The notes under the pieces: generated by a model
Told to the model about the DNA's origin: nothing
The model's input: only the letters and a program-made list of their open reading frames with translations
Databases searched by the model: none
DNA from: an uncultured Planctomycetaceae bacterium
Lineage (GTDB): Bacteria > Planctomycetota > Planctomycetia > Pirellulales > UBA1268
Length of the DNA stretch: 39,932 nucleotides
NCBI GenBank assembly: GCA_903951635.1
Contig: CAJBCV010000023.1
Span: 1 to 39,932, forward strand
Direction of reading: 5' to 3'
Program-made: the position numbers and the translations under genes
Part shown: positions 7,612-14,216 of the stretch, in pieces
How the letters are laid out: each line of letters begins with the position of its first letter
Numbering within the stretch: position 1 is the first letter of the stretch

Positions 7612-9156
7612 ATGGGGAGCCATTCACGGCCGGCCGACCGGGTGCTGGCACTCGATCAGGGTACGACGTCGAGCCGTGCGGTGGTCTTCGACCGCGACGG
7701 CCTGCCGGTGGCGACGGCGCAGGAGGAGTTTCCCCAGCATCTCCGCGGCGGCGGGCAGGGGGACGGCGCCGAGGTCGATCTGGCGATCGTCGAGCATGAC
7801 CCCGAGGACCTGTGGCGGACGACCCTCGGCTGCGGGCGCGAGGCGCTCGCCCGGAGCGGGGAGGGGGGCGTCGCGGCGATCGGGATCACCAACCAACGCG
7901 AGACGACGATCCTCTGGGATCGCGCTACCGGCCGGCCATTGGCCCCGGCCATCGTCTGGCAGAGTCGGGTGTCGGCGCCGATCTGCCAACGCCTCCGGGC
8001 CGCCGGGCTCGAGGGGGAGATCCGCGCCCGCACCGGGCTTCTCCTCGATCCGTACTTCTCGGCGACGAAGATCGTCCATCTCCTCGAGACGATCCCGGGA
8101 CTGCGGGCGGCGTGTGAGCGGGGGGAGGTGGCATTCGGAACGGTCGACAGCTTCCTCATCTGGCGGTTGACCGGGGGACGCGTCCACGCGACCGACCCGA
8201 CCAACGCCAGCCGCACCCTCCTCTACGACATCGATCGCCTCCAGTGGAGCGACGACCTCTGCGGGATGTTCGACATTCCGCGGGCGATCCTTCCCGAGGT
8301 GCGGCCGTCGAGCGGGGATTTCGGCGCGACCGATCCGGCCCACTTCGGAAGCGCCGTGCGGATCGCCGGCTGCGCCGGTGACCAGCAGGCGGCCGCCTTC
8401 GCGCACGGCTGCGTCATGCCCGGGGCCGCCAAGAACACCTACGGCACCGGCGCTTTTCTCCTCTTCTCGACCGGCGACAAACGCGTGCAGCCGGGGGAAG
8501 GGCTCCTCGCGACCGTCGCCTGCGGCGCCACGCCGGGGAGCGTCACTTGGGCGCTCGAGGGATCGGTGTTCATCGCCGGCGCGATCGTCGGTTGGCTCCG
8601 CGACGGCCTGGGGATCATCCGCCGCGCCGCTGACGTCGAGGCGCTCGCCGCGAGTGTGCCCGATTCCGGTGGAGTGGTCCTCGTGCCCGCGCTCACCGGT
8701 CTCGGCGCGCCCCACTGGGATCCGTTCGCGCGCGGCCTGATCATCGGCCTCACCCGAGGTACGACCGGCGCTCACATCGCCCGGGCGGCGCTCGACGCGA
8801 TGGCCCTTTCAGTGGCGGATGTCCTTCGGCTCATCGAGCGCGATGCCGGGGTGACCCTCGGTACGCTCCGCGTCGATGGCGGCGCCAGTGCCAACGACCT
8901 CCTCCTCCAAATCCAGGCCGACATCCTCGGCCGCCCGGTGGAACGCCCCGTCGTCCTCGAGACGACGGCGCTCGGCGCGGCGCTCCTGGCGGGGTTGTCG
9001 GCGGGGGTTTATCCCGCGCTCGATGCGGTGCCCGCCGCAACCCGGGTGGAGAAGCGTTTCCATCCGCACATCGACGGCGTGGCCCGGCAACGGATGACCT
9101 CGGCCTGGGATGACGCCGTCGGCCGGTCGCGGCAGTGGGCCGTTCCGCGCGGGTGA
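7612..9156 (+). CDS. glpK: Glycerol kinase
   Basis: ATP-dependent phosphorylation of glycerol to sn-glycerol-3-phosphate, the substrate of the adjacent GlpD. 514 residues, the usual FGGY-kinase length. Landmarks: phosphate-binding ALDQGTTSSRAVVFDRDG at the N-terminus; GITNQRETTILWDRATGRP and AIVWQSR for the glycerol site; DSFLIWRLTGG; GCAGDQQAAAFAHGC; KNTYGTGAFLL; and the C-terminal ATP motif LRVDGGASANDLLLQIQAD. The ATG at 7612 is chosen over an in-frame TTG at 7594 because a clear Shine-Dalgarno, GGGAG, ends 6 bases upstream. A short Gly-rich insertion follows EEFPQHL near residue 45, compared with E. coli GlpK. Glycerol kinases are often controlled by fructose-1,6-bisphosphate; that cannot be judged from sequence alone here. 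Confidence 0.95.
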   Translation: MGSHSRPADRVLALDQGTTSSRAVVFDRDGLPVATAQEEFPQHLRGGGQGDGAEVDLAIVEHDPEDLWRTTLGCGREALARSGEGGVAAIGITNQRETTILWDRATGRPLAPAIVWQSRVSAPICQRLRAAGLEGEIRARTGLLLDPYFSATKIVHLLETIPGLRAACERGEVAFGTVDSFLIWRLTGGRVHATDPTNASRTLLYDIDRLQWSDDLCGMFDIPRAILPEVRPSSGDFGATDPAHFGSAVRIAGCAGDQQAAAFAHGCVMPGAAKNTYGTGAFLLFSTGDKRVQPGEGLLATVACGATPGSVTWALEGSVFIAGAIVGWLRDGLGIIRRAADVEALAASVPDSGGVVLVPALTGLGAPHWDPFARGLIIGLTRGTTGAHIARAALDAMALSVADVLRLIERDAGVTLGTLRVDGGASANDLLLQIQADILGRPVERPVVLETTALGAALLAGLSAGVYPALDAVPAATRVEKRFHPHIDGVARQRMTSAWDDAVGRSRQWAVPRG

Positions 9157-9161
9157 GCGCT

Positions 9162-9197
9162 CGGCCCGCCGTCGATCCAGATCCGGGCGGCGGGCCG
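9162..9197. terminator. Strong hairpin between convergent glpK and the thioredoxin/YHS gene
   Basis: CGGCCCGCCG (9162-9171) and CGGCGGGCCG (9188-9197) pair perfectly over 10 bp with a 16-base loop, between two convergent stop codons. No U-tract follows in either direction. It could stabilise 3' ends or act as a bidirectional terminator. Confidence 0.55.
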
Positions 9198-9219
9198 CGG
9201 AGATCCGGCCCGGTCCCCC

Positions 9220-10572
9220 TCAGCGCACGTTCGTGCCGGCCGGCTGTTCGGCGACCTGAACGCGCTGCGAGTACTTCTGAGGATCGGCCTCGAAGGCGGC
9301 CTTCGTGTCGGGGGACGAGAAGAGGTAGATCTTCGAGCGGTAGGAGACGCCGTACTGGCGCTGGCCCGGCACCTTCCGTCCGAGATCGGTGGCGAGCACC
9401 GGATCATCGCCGGAGAGACCGGGGGCATAGCGATCGGGATTGGCGAGGAAGGCCTTTTGTTCCTCCGGGCCGGCGAACAGGTAGGTGCGGCCGCGGTGAC
9501 GCACACCCCATTTGGCGCGCCCTTCGACCCACTGCCGCTTGTCGACGAGGCTCACGGCACAGTACCCCTCGAGCCCGACCGGCATCGAGCCCCCCGGCTC
9601 GCCTCCCGGGACGCCGGTCGAGGGCATCTCGCTTGGGGCAGCAGGCTCGGCGGTGGGCTTCGCCGGCTTTCCGACGAGGCTCGTGAACGGCTTTTGAACC
9701 GTGGCCCAGAAACCGGTCGCCTTCTTCTCTTCCGGTTCGGCGGGCGCGGCGGCGGCTGAGGGGGCCGGTTCGGTCGGCTTCGGACTGAGCCAGCCGGGAA
9801 GCGCCGAGGCGAGACCGGATGGCGCAGGAGCGGCAGGGGGCGTAGCCGCGGCGGAGGGTTCGATGGTCGTGGGCTGCCCGGCTGCGACCGGCGGGCTCGG
9901 CGCGGGAGCGGCCGCGCCCAGGGGCGCCGTGGCGACCTCAGCGGGCCACTGCGGCGGAGTCGTGGCGAGCGCCGGAGCCTCGATCGCGCCGTCGGCGGCA
10001 GGAGGGGGCACGGCCGGGGCTCCCGGTGACCCAGGAGAAGGAGGAGCGACCGGAGCGGGAGCGGCGGCCAGGGCCGCCACTGGCGGCGCGACGACGGCCG
10101 CCGGGGCCTTCGGGAGGGGGCCGGCGCAGGCCACCGCGGCTTCCTGCGCGGCCCGTCCGGCGGCGGCCACGAAGGCCACCGAGGACGGCGGGCAGTCGAA
10201 GCGGGCAAGGACACGCTCGTCGGGGTCGATGACACACACGCAGGGGATGTGGGCGACCTGAAGTCTGGTCCTCGCGGCCGGATCGGCGTCGATATCGATC
10301 CGTACCGGCTCGAAGCAGGCGGTGAGGAGGGCGACGGCTTCCTCGGAGGCAAGGAACGTCTTGTCGTGATTGATGCTCGCCTCGCTCCAGGTGGCCACGA
10401 AGAGGACGAGGACGGGCCGACGGCTGACTTGCGACGCCGTCTTGGCTTGCGTGAGGTCGGCATGCCAGGGGACCGCGGCGGCGGCGATAGCCGGCGCCCA
10501 GACCGCCACGAGCGCCACGGCGCAGGCCCGGAACACGGGCTTGAGAAACCCTCGATGAATGCGGGATGCCAT
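9220..10572 (-). CDS. Secreted thioredoxin-fold protein with two C-terminal YHS-like domains
   Basis: 450 residues. A signal peptide (ACAVALVAVWAPAIAAAAV, residues about 15-33) is followed by a thioredoxin-like domain of about 105 residues: RPVLVLFVATWSEASINHDK, a central helix, and a cis-Pro-type strand VAHIPCVCVIDPDERVLARF. The redox CxxC is absent; WSEAS stands in its place, so the domain is unlikely to be an oxidoreductase. A long Ala/Pro-rich linker (about residues 155-330) leads to two related C-terminal units, CAVSLVDKRQWVEGRAKWGV with YLFAGPEEQKAFLANPDRYA, and VLATDLGRKVPGQRQYGVSY with YLFSSPDTKAAFEADPQKYS. These follow the YHS-domain pattern. The start at 10572 places the signal peptide correctly. 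The role is unknown; a periplasmic binding or metal-handling protein is possible. Confidence 0.75.
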   Translation of the reverse strand: MASRIHRGFLKPVFRACAVALVAVWAPAIAAAAVPWHADLTQAKTASQVSRRPVLVLFVATWSEASINHDKTFLASEEAVALLTACFEPVRIDIDADPAARTRLQVAHIPCVCVIDPDERVLARFDCPPSSVAFVAAAGRAAQEAAVACAGPLPKAPAAVVAPPVAALAAAPAPVAPPSPGSPGAPAVPPPAADGAIEAPALATTPPQWPAEVATAPLGAAAPAPSPPVAAGQPTTIEPSAAATPPAAPAPSGLASALPGWLSPKPTEPAPSAAAAPAEPEEKKATGFWATVQKPFTSLVGKPAKPTAEPAAPSEMPSTGVPGGEPGGSMPVGLEGYCAVSLVDKRQWVEGRAKWGVRHRGRTYLFAGPEEQKAFLANPDRYAPGLSGDDPVLATDLGRKVPGQRQYGVSYRSKIYLFSSPDTKAAFEADPQKYSQRVQVAEQPAGTNVR

Positions 10573-10780
10573 GGGACGCTGCCTCGGAGCGGAGGGACAC
10601 CGGATGCCAGAGCGGTGTCTTCGTTGGTCTCTATCGGTCGGTCCGGTCGGAGGAATCGCATCGATTTTCAGTTCTGGGGGAGACACGTCGCCGTTCCCTT
10701 CCCAGCCTTCCCCAGTTTCATCCTCCGTCCCGTCCCCCGGCCGCAAGAAGCCAGCCCAGGAAACGCCGGAAAACAGCGGC

Positions 10781-10809
10781 TTGACATCTTTGGCCGGGGT
10801 CCGGATACT
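10781..10809 (+). promoter_or_regulatory. Near-consensus sigma-70-type promoter pointing at rho
   Basis: TTGACA (10781-10786), a 17-base spacer, and GATACT (10804-10809): a perfect -35 with a 4/6 match to the -10. It points rightward to rho, whose ATG lies about 640 bases downstream with no other convincing gene between. A start site near 10816 is predicted. Confidence 0.6.
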
Positions 10810-11451
10810 GCTTCAATCGAATGTGGCCTTGGAAATCATCTCCCCTGGCGAGTTTCGCCGGGGTCTGGTGACGGAGGGCACAGGGATGGTCCCTGTCGGG
10901 CGGGTCCCGCGGGATCGGGAGGGGGTGGTTCGGGGTTGGGATTTTCCAGCTTTCGGACCGGGCCTTTCCAGGGAGTTCCGGCGGTTCCGGTTTCCCGCTT
11001 TTTCCGCATAGGAACTGTGTTCCGTCCAGGTCTCCAACGGTCCTCAATGGGCCCAAAGAGACCTTGTTCATCGGGGGCGTGGGTTGAGCTTCGGCTCCCC
11101 CGGCGATTTCCCCGGACGATCGGCCTGCGACCAAGGTTTGAACGCGAGAATCCTCGCGTCGATCTCTGCCGCTGGTGATGCTGTTCGGGAGTCTGTCCGG
11201 GTGGTTTTCCGGGGAATGACCGCGGCTCTGTGCGTTCGCCGTTGATGGGCCTGATGGTCCCGAATGGCAGGCGTTGGCATGAGCCACCGCTCGGTCGTTG
11301 CTCTTGCTGAACTCTCCGGCTCTGAGGATTCCCCTCGAAGTCTGAGCTTTCGGTCGTTGCGGTCGACCGACTTCCTCGTGGGCTTTTTGGTTTTGTTCCT
11401 CCGCCGTGGGCGGGGGCTGCGAAGGTTCCTCTGAAGGGTTTGGTCGCGTCT
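10810..11451 (+). ncRNA. Long structured 5' leader of rho (untranslated region)
   Basis: The 879 bases between the thioredoxin/YHS gene start and rho contain no convincing coding frame. Composition is visibly less GC-rich than the neighbours. The stretch downstream of the promoter holds several hairpins: ACAGGGA-TGG-TCCCTGT (10880-10896), immediately followed by the small GC stem GCGGGTCCCGC, and CGCGAG-AATC-CTCGCG (11143-11158). The last 150 bases (about 11290-11405) are rich in C and T and poor in G and A, as expected of Rho-loading (rut) sequences. A long leader fits rho autoregulation, known in other bacteria, where Rho terminates its own transcript. Whether a leader peptide is made is not clear. 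Transcription and function are inferred. Confidence 0.45.
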
Positions 11452-12864
11452 ATGTCGAAGCGCAGGAGATCAAGGTCGCACGGCCGCCAAGGGGGCGGAT
11501 ACGGTCAGGGAGGACAGCCGGGCGGTCAGCAGCACGGCGGCGGCGGCCAGCAGGGGGGCCAGGGTGGCTATGGCGGCGGTGGCGGCGGCGGACGCCGTGG
11601 CCGTGGGCGTTATCGCCGCGGTGGTGGCGGCGGCGGTGGCGGTGGCCCTGCCGGAAGTATTGCCGGCGCCGGTGCCGTCGGCATGGACGGCGAGGGGATG
11701 CGGCCGCCCGAACTGGAGTCGGAAATCGGCGAGAACGGCGAGCCGATTCCGCTCGAGGCCGGCAACGGGGTGCTCGAGATGCATCCCAACGGCTACGGAT
11801 TTCTCCGCAGCGCCGAGACGAACTACACCCGCGAGCGGACCGATCCGTTCGTTCCCGGGACGATGATCGAGCGCTACCGTCTTCGTGAGGGGGTGTTCAT
11901 CAAGGCGATGGTCCAGCCCGGTCGCCGGCAGCAGGGGCCGCGCGTCAAGGAGATCGTGGAAGTCGAGGGGATGGCCCCGGACGACTATCCGAAGGTGAAA
12001 ACCTTCGACCAACTGACGCCGATCAATCCCGAGCACTGGCTCCGCCTGGAGACCGGTCAGCAGCCGCTGACGACCCGGATCATGGATCTCCTCACCCCGT
12101 TGGGGAAGGGGCAGCGAGCCCTCATCGTCGCCCCGCCGCGGACTGGCAAGACGGTGCTCCTCCAGCAGGTGTCGCAGGCGGTGTCGACCAACCACCCCGA
12201 GTTGTCGCTCGTCATGCTTCTCGTCGACGAGCGGCCTGAGGAAGTCACCGACATGCGGCGGACGGTGAAGGGGGACGTGATCGCCAGCAGCCTCGATTGC
12301 GATGTCGAGAGCCATGTCCGGCTCTCGCAACTGGTCATCGAGCGCTGCAAGCGGATGGCGGAGTCGGGCAAGGACGTGTTCCTCCTCATGGACTCGATCA
12401 CCCGCATGGCCCGCGCCTTCAACAAGTGGGTTGGCAACACTGGCCGGACCATGAGCGGTGGCGTCGACATCAAGGCGCTCGACATCCCGAAGAAGCTCTT
12501 CGCCACGGCCCGCGTGTTCGAGGAGGGGGGCTCGCTGACGATCGTCGCCACGGCGCTGGTCGATACCGGCAGCCGGATGGACGAGTTGATCTTCCAGGAG
12601 TTCAAGGGGACGGGAAACATGGAGCTCGTGCTCGACAGGAAACTGTCCGACCGGCGCGTCTGGCCGGCGATCGACATTTCCCAGTCCGGCACGCGCCGCG
12701 AGGAGAAGCTTCTCGACCCCGACACGCTCCACGCGGTGAACATGCTCCGGCGGACGCTTTCGAGCATGCACCACGTCGATGCCATGGAGCAACTCACGAA
12801 GCAATTGGCGAAGTTCAAGAGCAATCGCGAGTTCATCTCGCTAATTGCCAGTTCCCGGGAGTGA
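11452..12864 (+). CDS. rho: Transcription termination factor Rho with Gly/Arg-rich N-terminal extension
   Basis: Hexameric RNA-dependent ATPase that releases transcripts from RNA polymerase. 470 residues. Residues 1 to about 75 are a low-complexity Gly/Arg/Gln block (RRGRGRYRR amid Gly runs) in place of the helical Rho N-terminal domain. The cold-shock-type RNA-binding domain follows at about 100-175 (GVLEMHPNGYGFLRSAE). The ATPase core has a Walker A (LIVAPPRTGKTVLLQQ, about 223-238), Walker B-type strand VFLLMDSITRMARAFN, the Q-loop MSGGVDIKALDIPKKLF, and an R-loop/arginine region FEEGGSLTIVATALVDTGSR. ATG 11452 is the start; an in-frame TTG 12 bases upstream is unlikely. The gene appears monocistronic, with its own promoter, leader and 3' hairpin. 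The RG-rich extension probably adds nonspecific RNA affinity. Confidence 0.95.
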   Translation: MSKRRRSRSHGRQGGGYGQGGQPGGQQHGGGGQQGGQGGYGGGGGGGRRGRGRYRRGGGGGGGGGPAGSIAGAGAVGMDGEGMRPPELESEIGENGEPIPLEAGNGVLEMHPNGYGFLRSAETNYTRERTDPFVPGTMIERYRLREGVFIKAMVQPGRRQQGPRVKEIVEVEGMAPDDYPKVKTFDQLTPINPEHWLRLETGQQPLTTRIMDLLTPLGKGQRALIVAPPRTGKTVLLQQVSQAVSTNHPELSLVMLLVDERPEEVTDMRRTVKGDVIASSLDCDVESHVRLSQLVIERCKRMAESGKDVFLLMDSITRMARAFNKWVGNTGRTMSGGVDIKALDIPKKLFATARVFEEGGSLTIVATALVDTGSRMDELIFQEFKGTGNMELVLDRKLSDRRVWPAIDISQSGTRREEKLLDPDTLHAVNMLRRTLSSMHHVDAMEQLTKQLAKFKSNREFISLIASSRE

Positions 12865-12879
12865 GGGCCGCTCTCCCTT

Positions 12880-12911
12880 GGCAGGGGGCAGCGATCCGCT
12901 GCGCCCCTGCC
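12880..12911 (+). terminator. Long hairpin downstream of rho
   Basis: GGCAGGGGGCAGC (12880-12892), loop GATCC, then GCTGCGCCCCTGCC (12898-12911). They pair over 13 bp with one bulged C, 15 bases after the rho stop. No U-run follows. It is a strong stem and likely marks the 3' end of the rho transcript. Confidence 0.6.
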
Positions 12912-12954
12912 GCCGTCGGCCCTTTACCGACAGCCTGCTCTGGCGCGCATGACG

Positions 12955-13161
12955 TCAGGGCCTGTCAGCACCGTCTGACTTGAGTCGAGCCAGCCAGTAC
13001 GCGTACTGCGGATCGCCGCAGCGGAACGAGAACACGGCGTCGGGCAGGCGGGCTTCTCCATCGCCCGCGGACCGGACGCGGACAACGACGGCCCCATCGC
13101 CGCGTTGCTCGATGCGCACGTGGCTCTCGGGAATGCCCGAAGGTTCCGAGGGGGAGGGCAT
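12955..13161 (-). CDS. Small protein of unknown function (68 aa)
   Basis: 68-residue frame on the minus strand in the gap after rho. The sequence has balanced composition, unlike shadow frames here: HVRIEQRGDGAVVVRVRSAG reads as paired beta strands, followed by DAVFSFRCGDPQYAYWLARL. This suggests a compact small domain. No family was recognised. The start is ATG 13161, and no convincing ribosome-binding site was found. It is convergent with rho and divergent from the next gene. It is a moderately supported hypothetical gene. Confidence 0.5.
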   Translation of the reverse strand: MPSPSEPSGIPESHVRIEQRGDGAVVVRVRSAGDGEARLPDAVFSFRCGDPQYAYWLARLKSDGADRP

Positions 13162-13326
13162 GGAACGTCGCCTCGATCGGGAAGGCAGGTCCGGAAGCCG
13201 ACTCGGGGGGGGGCGTCGCGGCTGAGGGCCACGGAGGGGGAGTTGGCCGGAGGGAGCCTGATTATGTCGGGACCGTCCCGGAAAAACCAGCAGAATGCCG
13301 CCGCGAAGCGGGGAAATGCTGCTATT

Positions 13327-13356
13327 TTGACAGTGTCTTCGAACGACCCCTATATT
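13327..13356 (+). promoter_or_regulatory. Near-consensus sigma-70-type promoter
   Basis: TTGACA (13327-13332), an 18-base spacer and TATATT (13351-13356) sit in an AT-richer patch. The predicted start near 13363 gives a leader of about 29 bases before ATG 13392, with GGGAG as a plausible ribosome-binding site. It is the clearest promoter in the window. Confidence 0.7.
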
Positions 13357-13391
13357 TTGGTTTCGGATTTCTCGCCCGGGAGCACACGTGC

Positions 13392-14135
13392 ATGACGCCC
13401 TACGCGTCGTTGGCTGACGATTTTTACGTCAACATGAACCTGGCGACGGAGATGGAACTCCCCTCGCAGCGCGAGACGATTCTCCACTTCTTCGAGTGCG
13501 TCCAGAAGAAGTACCCGGTGATGCGGAAGTTTTACTGCCGCGACAAGCGGGACTTCGTCCTCGAGGAGGACAAGGACCAAGGGCGTTACCGGTGGGCTGC
13601 GGTGGAGTCGAAGCGGCTCTGTTCGGGGCAGGTCAACCCGTCGTCCCTCGAGTCGGTCCTCGACCAGCATCGGCTGGTGGTCGATCTCGCCCCGGCCCTG
13701 CTCTCGGTCAGCCCGCTCGATTGTGAGGCGCTCGACCTCTTGTTCGGCTTCGATTTCGCCTACCGCGGCAACCACAACGCCCTCCTGGCCGAGGCCCTCG
13801 GGGTCGGCCCGGCGCTCGACCGCGTGGCCGAGATCCCTGGAGCCCGGGTGATCAACTTCGAGCCTTCGTTGACGGTGGCACTCGACGAGGATTGCCGCAC
13901 CCAGGTTCGGATCAGCACCGAATCCCGCACCAACGCCTTCCAGGTGCGGACGGGAGAGTTTGCCGAGGAGCAACTGAGCGTCTATGTCACGGCCCGTCAG
14001 TACGGGAGCCTCGAGCCGCAGACGTCCTACGTTGATGCCATCAATCGGCTCGCGATGATCGCCCAGGAAGTCGTCGACAGCTGCGTCGTCGAACAGATCC
14101 TCAAGCCCCTGGCGCGGACGATCTCGATGAAGTGA
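13392..14135 (+). CDS. Conserved-looking protein of unknown function (247 aa)
   Basis: 247 residues with no signal peptide or membrane segment, so probably cytosolic. It was not recognised as a named family. The N-terminal part is helical (RETILHFFECVQKKYPVMRK), followed by an acidic/basic patch (RDKRDFVLEEDKDQGRYRW). The middle section is beta-rich, including HRLVVDLAPALLSVSPLDCE and FGFDFAYRGNHNALLAEALG, and a C-terminal helix ends in KPLARTISMK. Coding quality is high, with uniform GC-rich third positions and a sharp upstream promoter with a Shine-Dalgarno GGGAG. This suggests a steadily expressed housekeeping-type gene restricted to relatives of this organism. It stands alone between hairpins, so the neighbours give no functional hint. 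Confidence 0.8.
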   Translation: MTPYASLADDFYVNMNLATEMELPSQRETILHFFECVQKKYPVMRKFYCRDKRDFVLEEDKDQGRYRWAAVESKRLCSGQVNPSSLESVLDQHRLVVDLAPALLSVSPLDCEALDLLFGFDFAYRGNHNALLAEALGVGPALDRVAEIPGARVINFEPSLTVALDEDCRTQVRISTESRTNAFQVRTGEFAEEQLSVYVTARQYGSLEPQTSYVDAINRLAMIAQEVVDSCVVEQILKPLARTISMK

Positions 14136-14149
14136 TCGGCGACAGGCCT

Positions 14150-14190
14150 CGGTGTCGTCCGGCCCGCAAAACGCGGAGCGGACGACACCG
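14150..14190 (+). terminator. 12-bp hairpin downstream of the 247-aa gene
   Basis: CGGTGTCGTCCG (14150-14161) pairs perfectly with CGGACGACACCG (14179-14190). The 17-base loop can itself form a 4-bp CCGC/GCGG stem around AAAAC. It lies 15 bases past the stop codon, in the gap before a convergent gene, and may serve both strands. Confidence 0.6.
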
Positions 14191-14216
14191 GAAGGAGCCT
14201 GCAGGGTGGAGGGCTC

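Noticed and set aside
4736..7651. A 971-codon open frame on the minus strand through glpD
   Set aside because: Antisense to glpD, whose family motifs are unambiguous; its translation is Arg/Pro-rich with no domain. Long antisense frames are expected at this GC content.
10559..11011. A 150-codon frame overlapping the rho promoter
   Set aside because: It spans the promoter, has atypical codon use for this genome and no recognisable domain.
11143..11158. Rho-leader hairpin as an intrinsic terminator
   Set aside because: The 6-bp stem is perfect but no U-run follows; treated as leader structure only.
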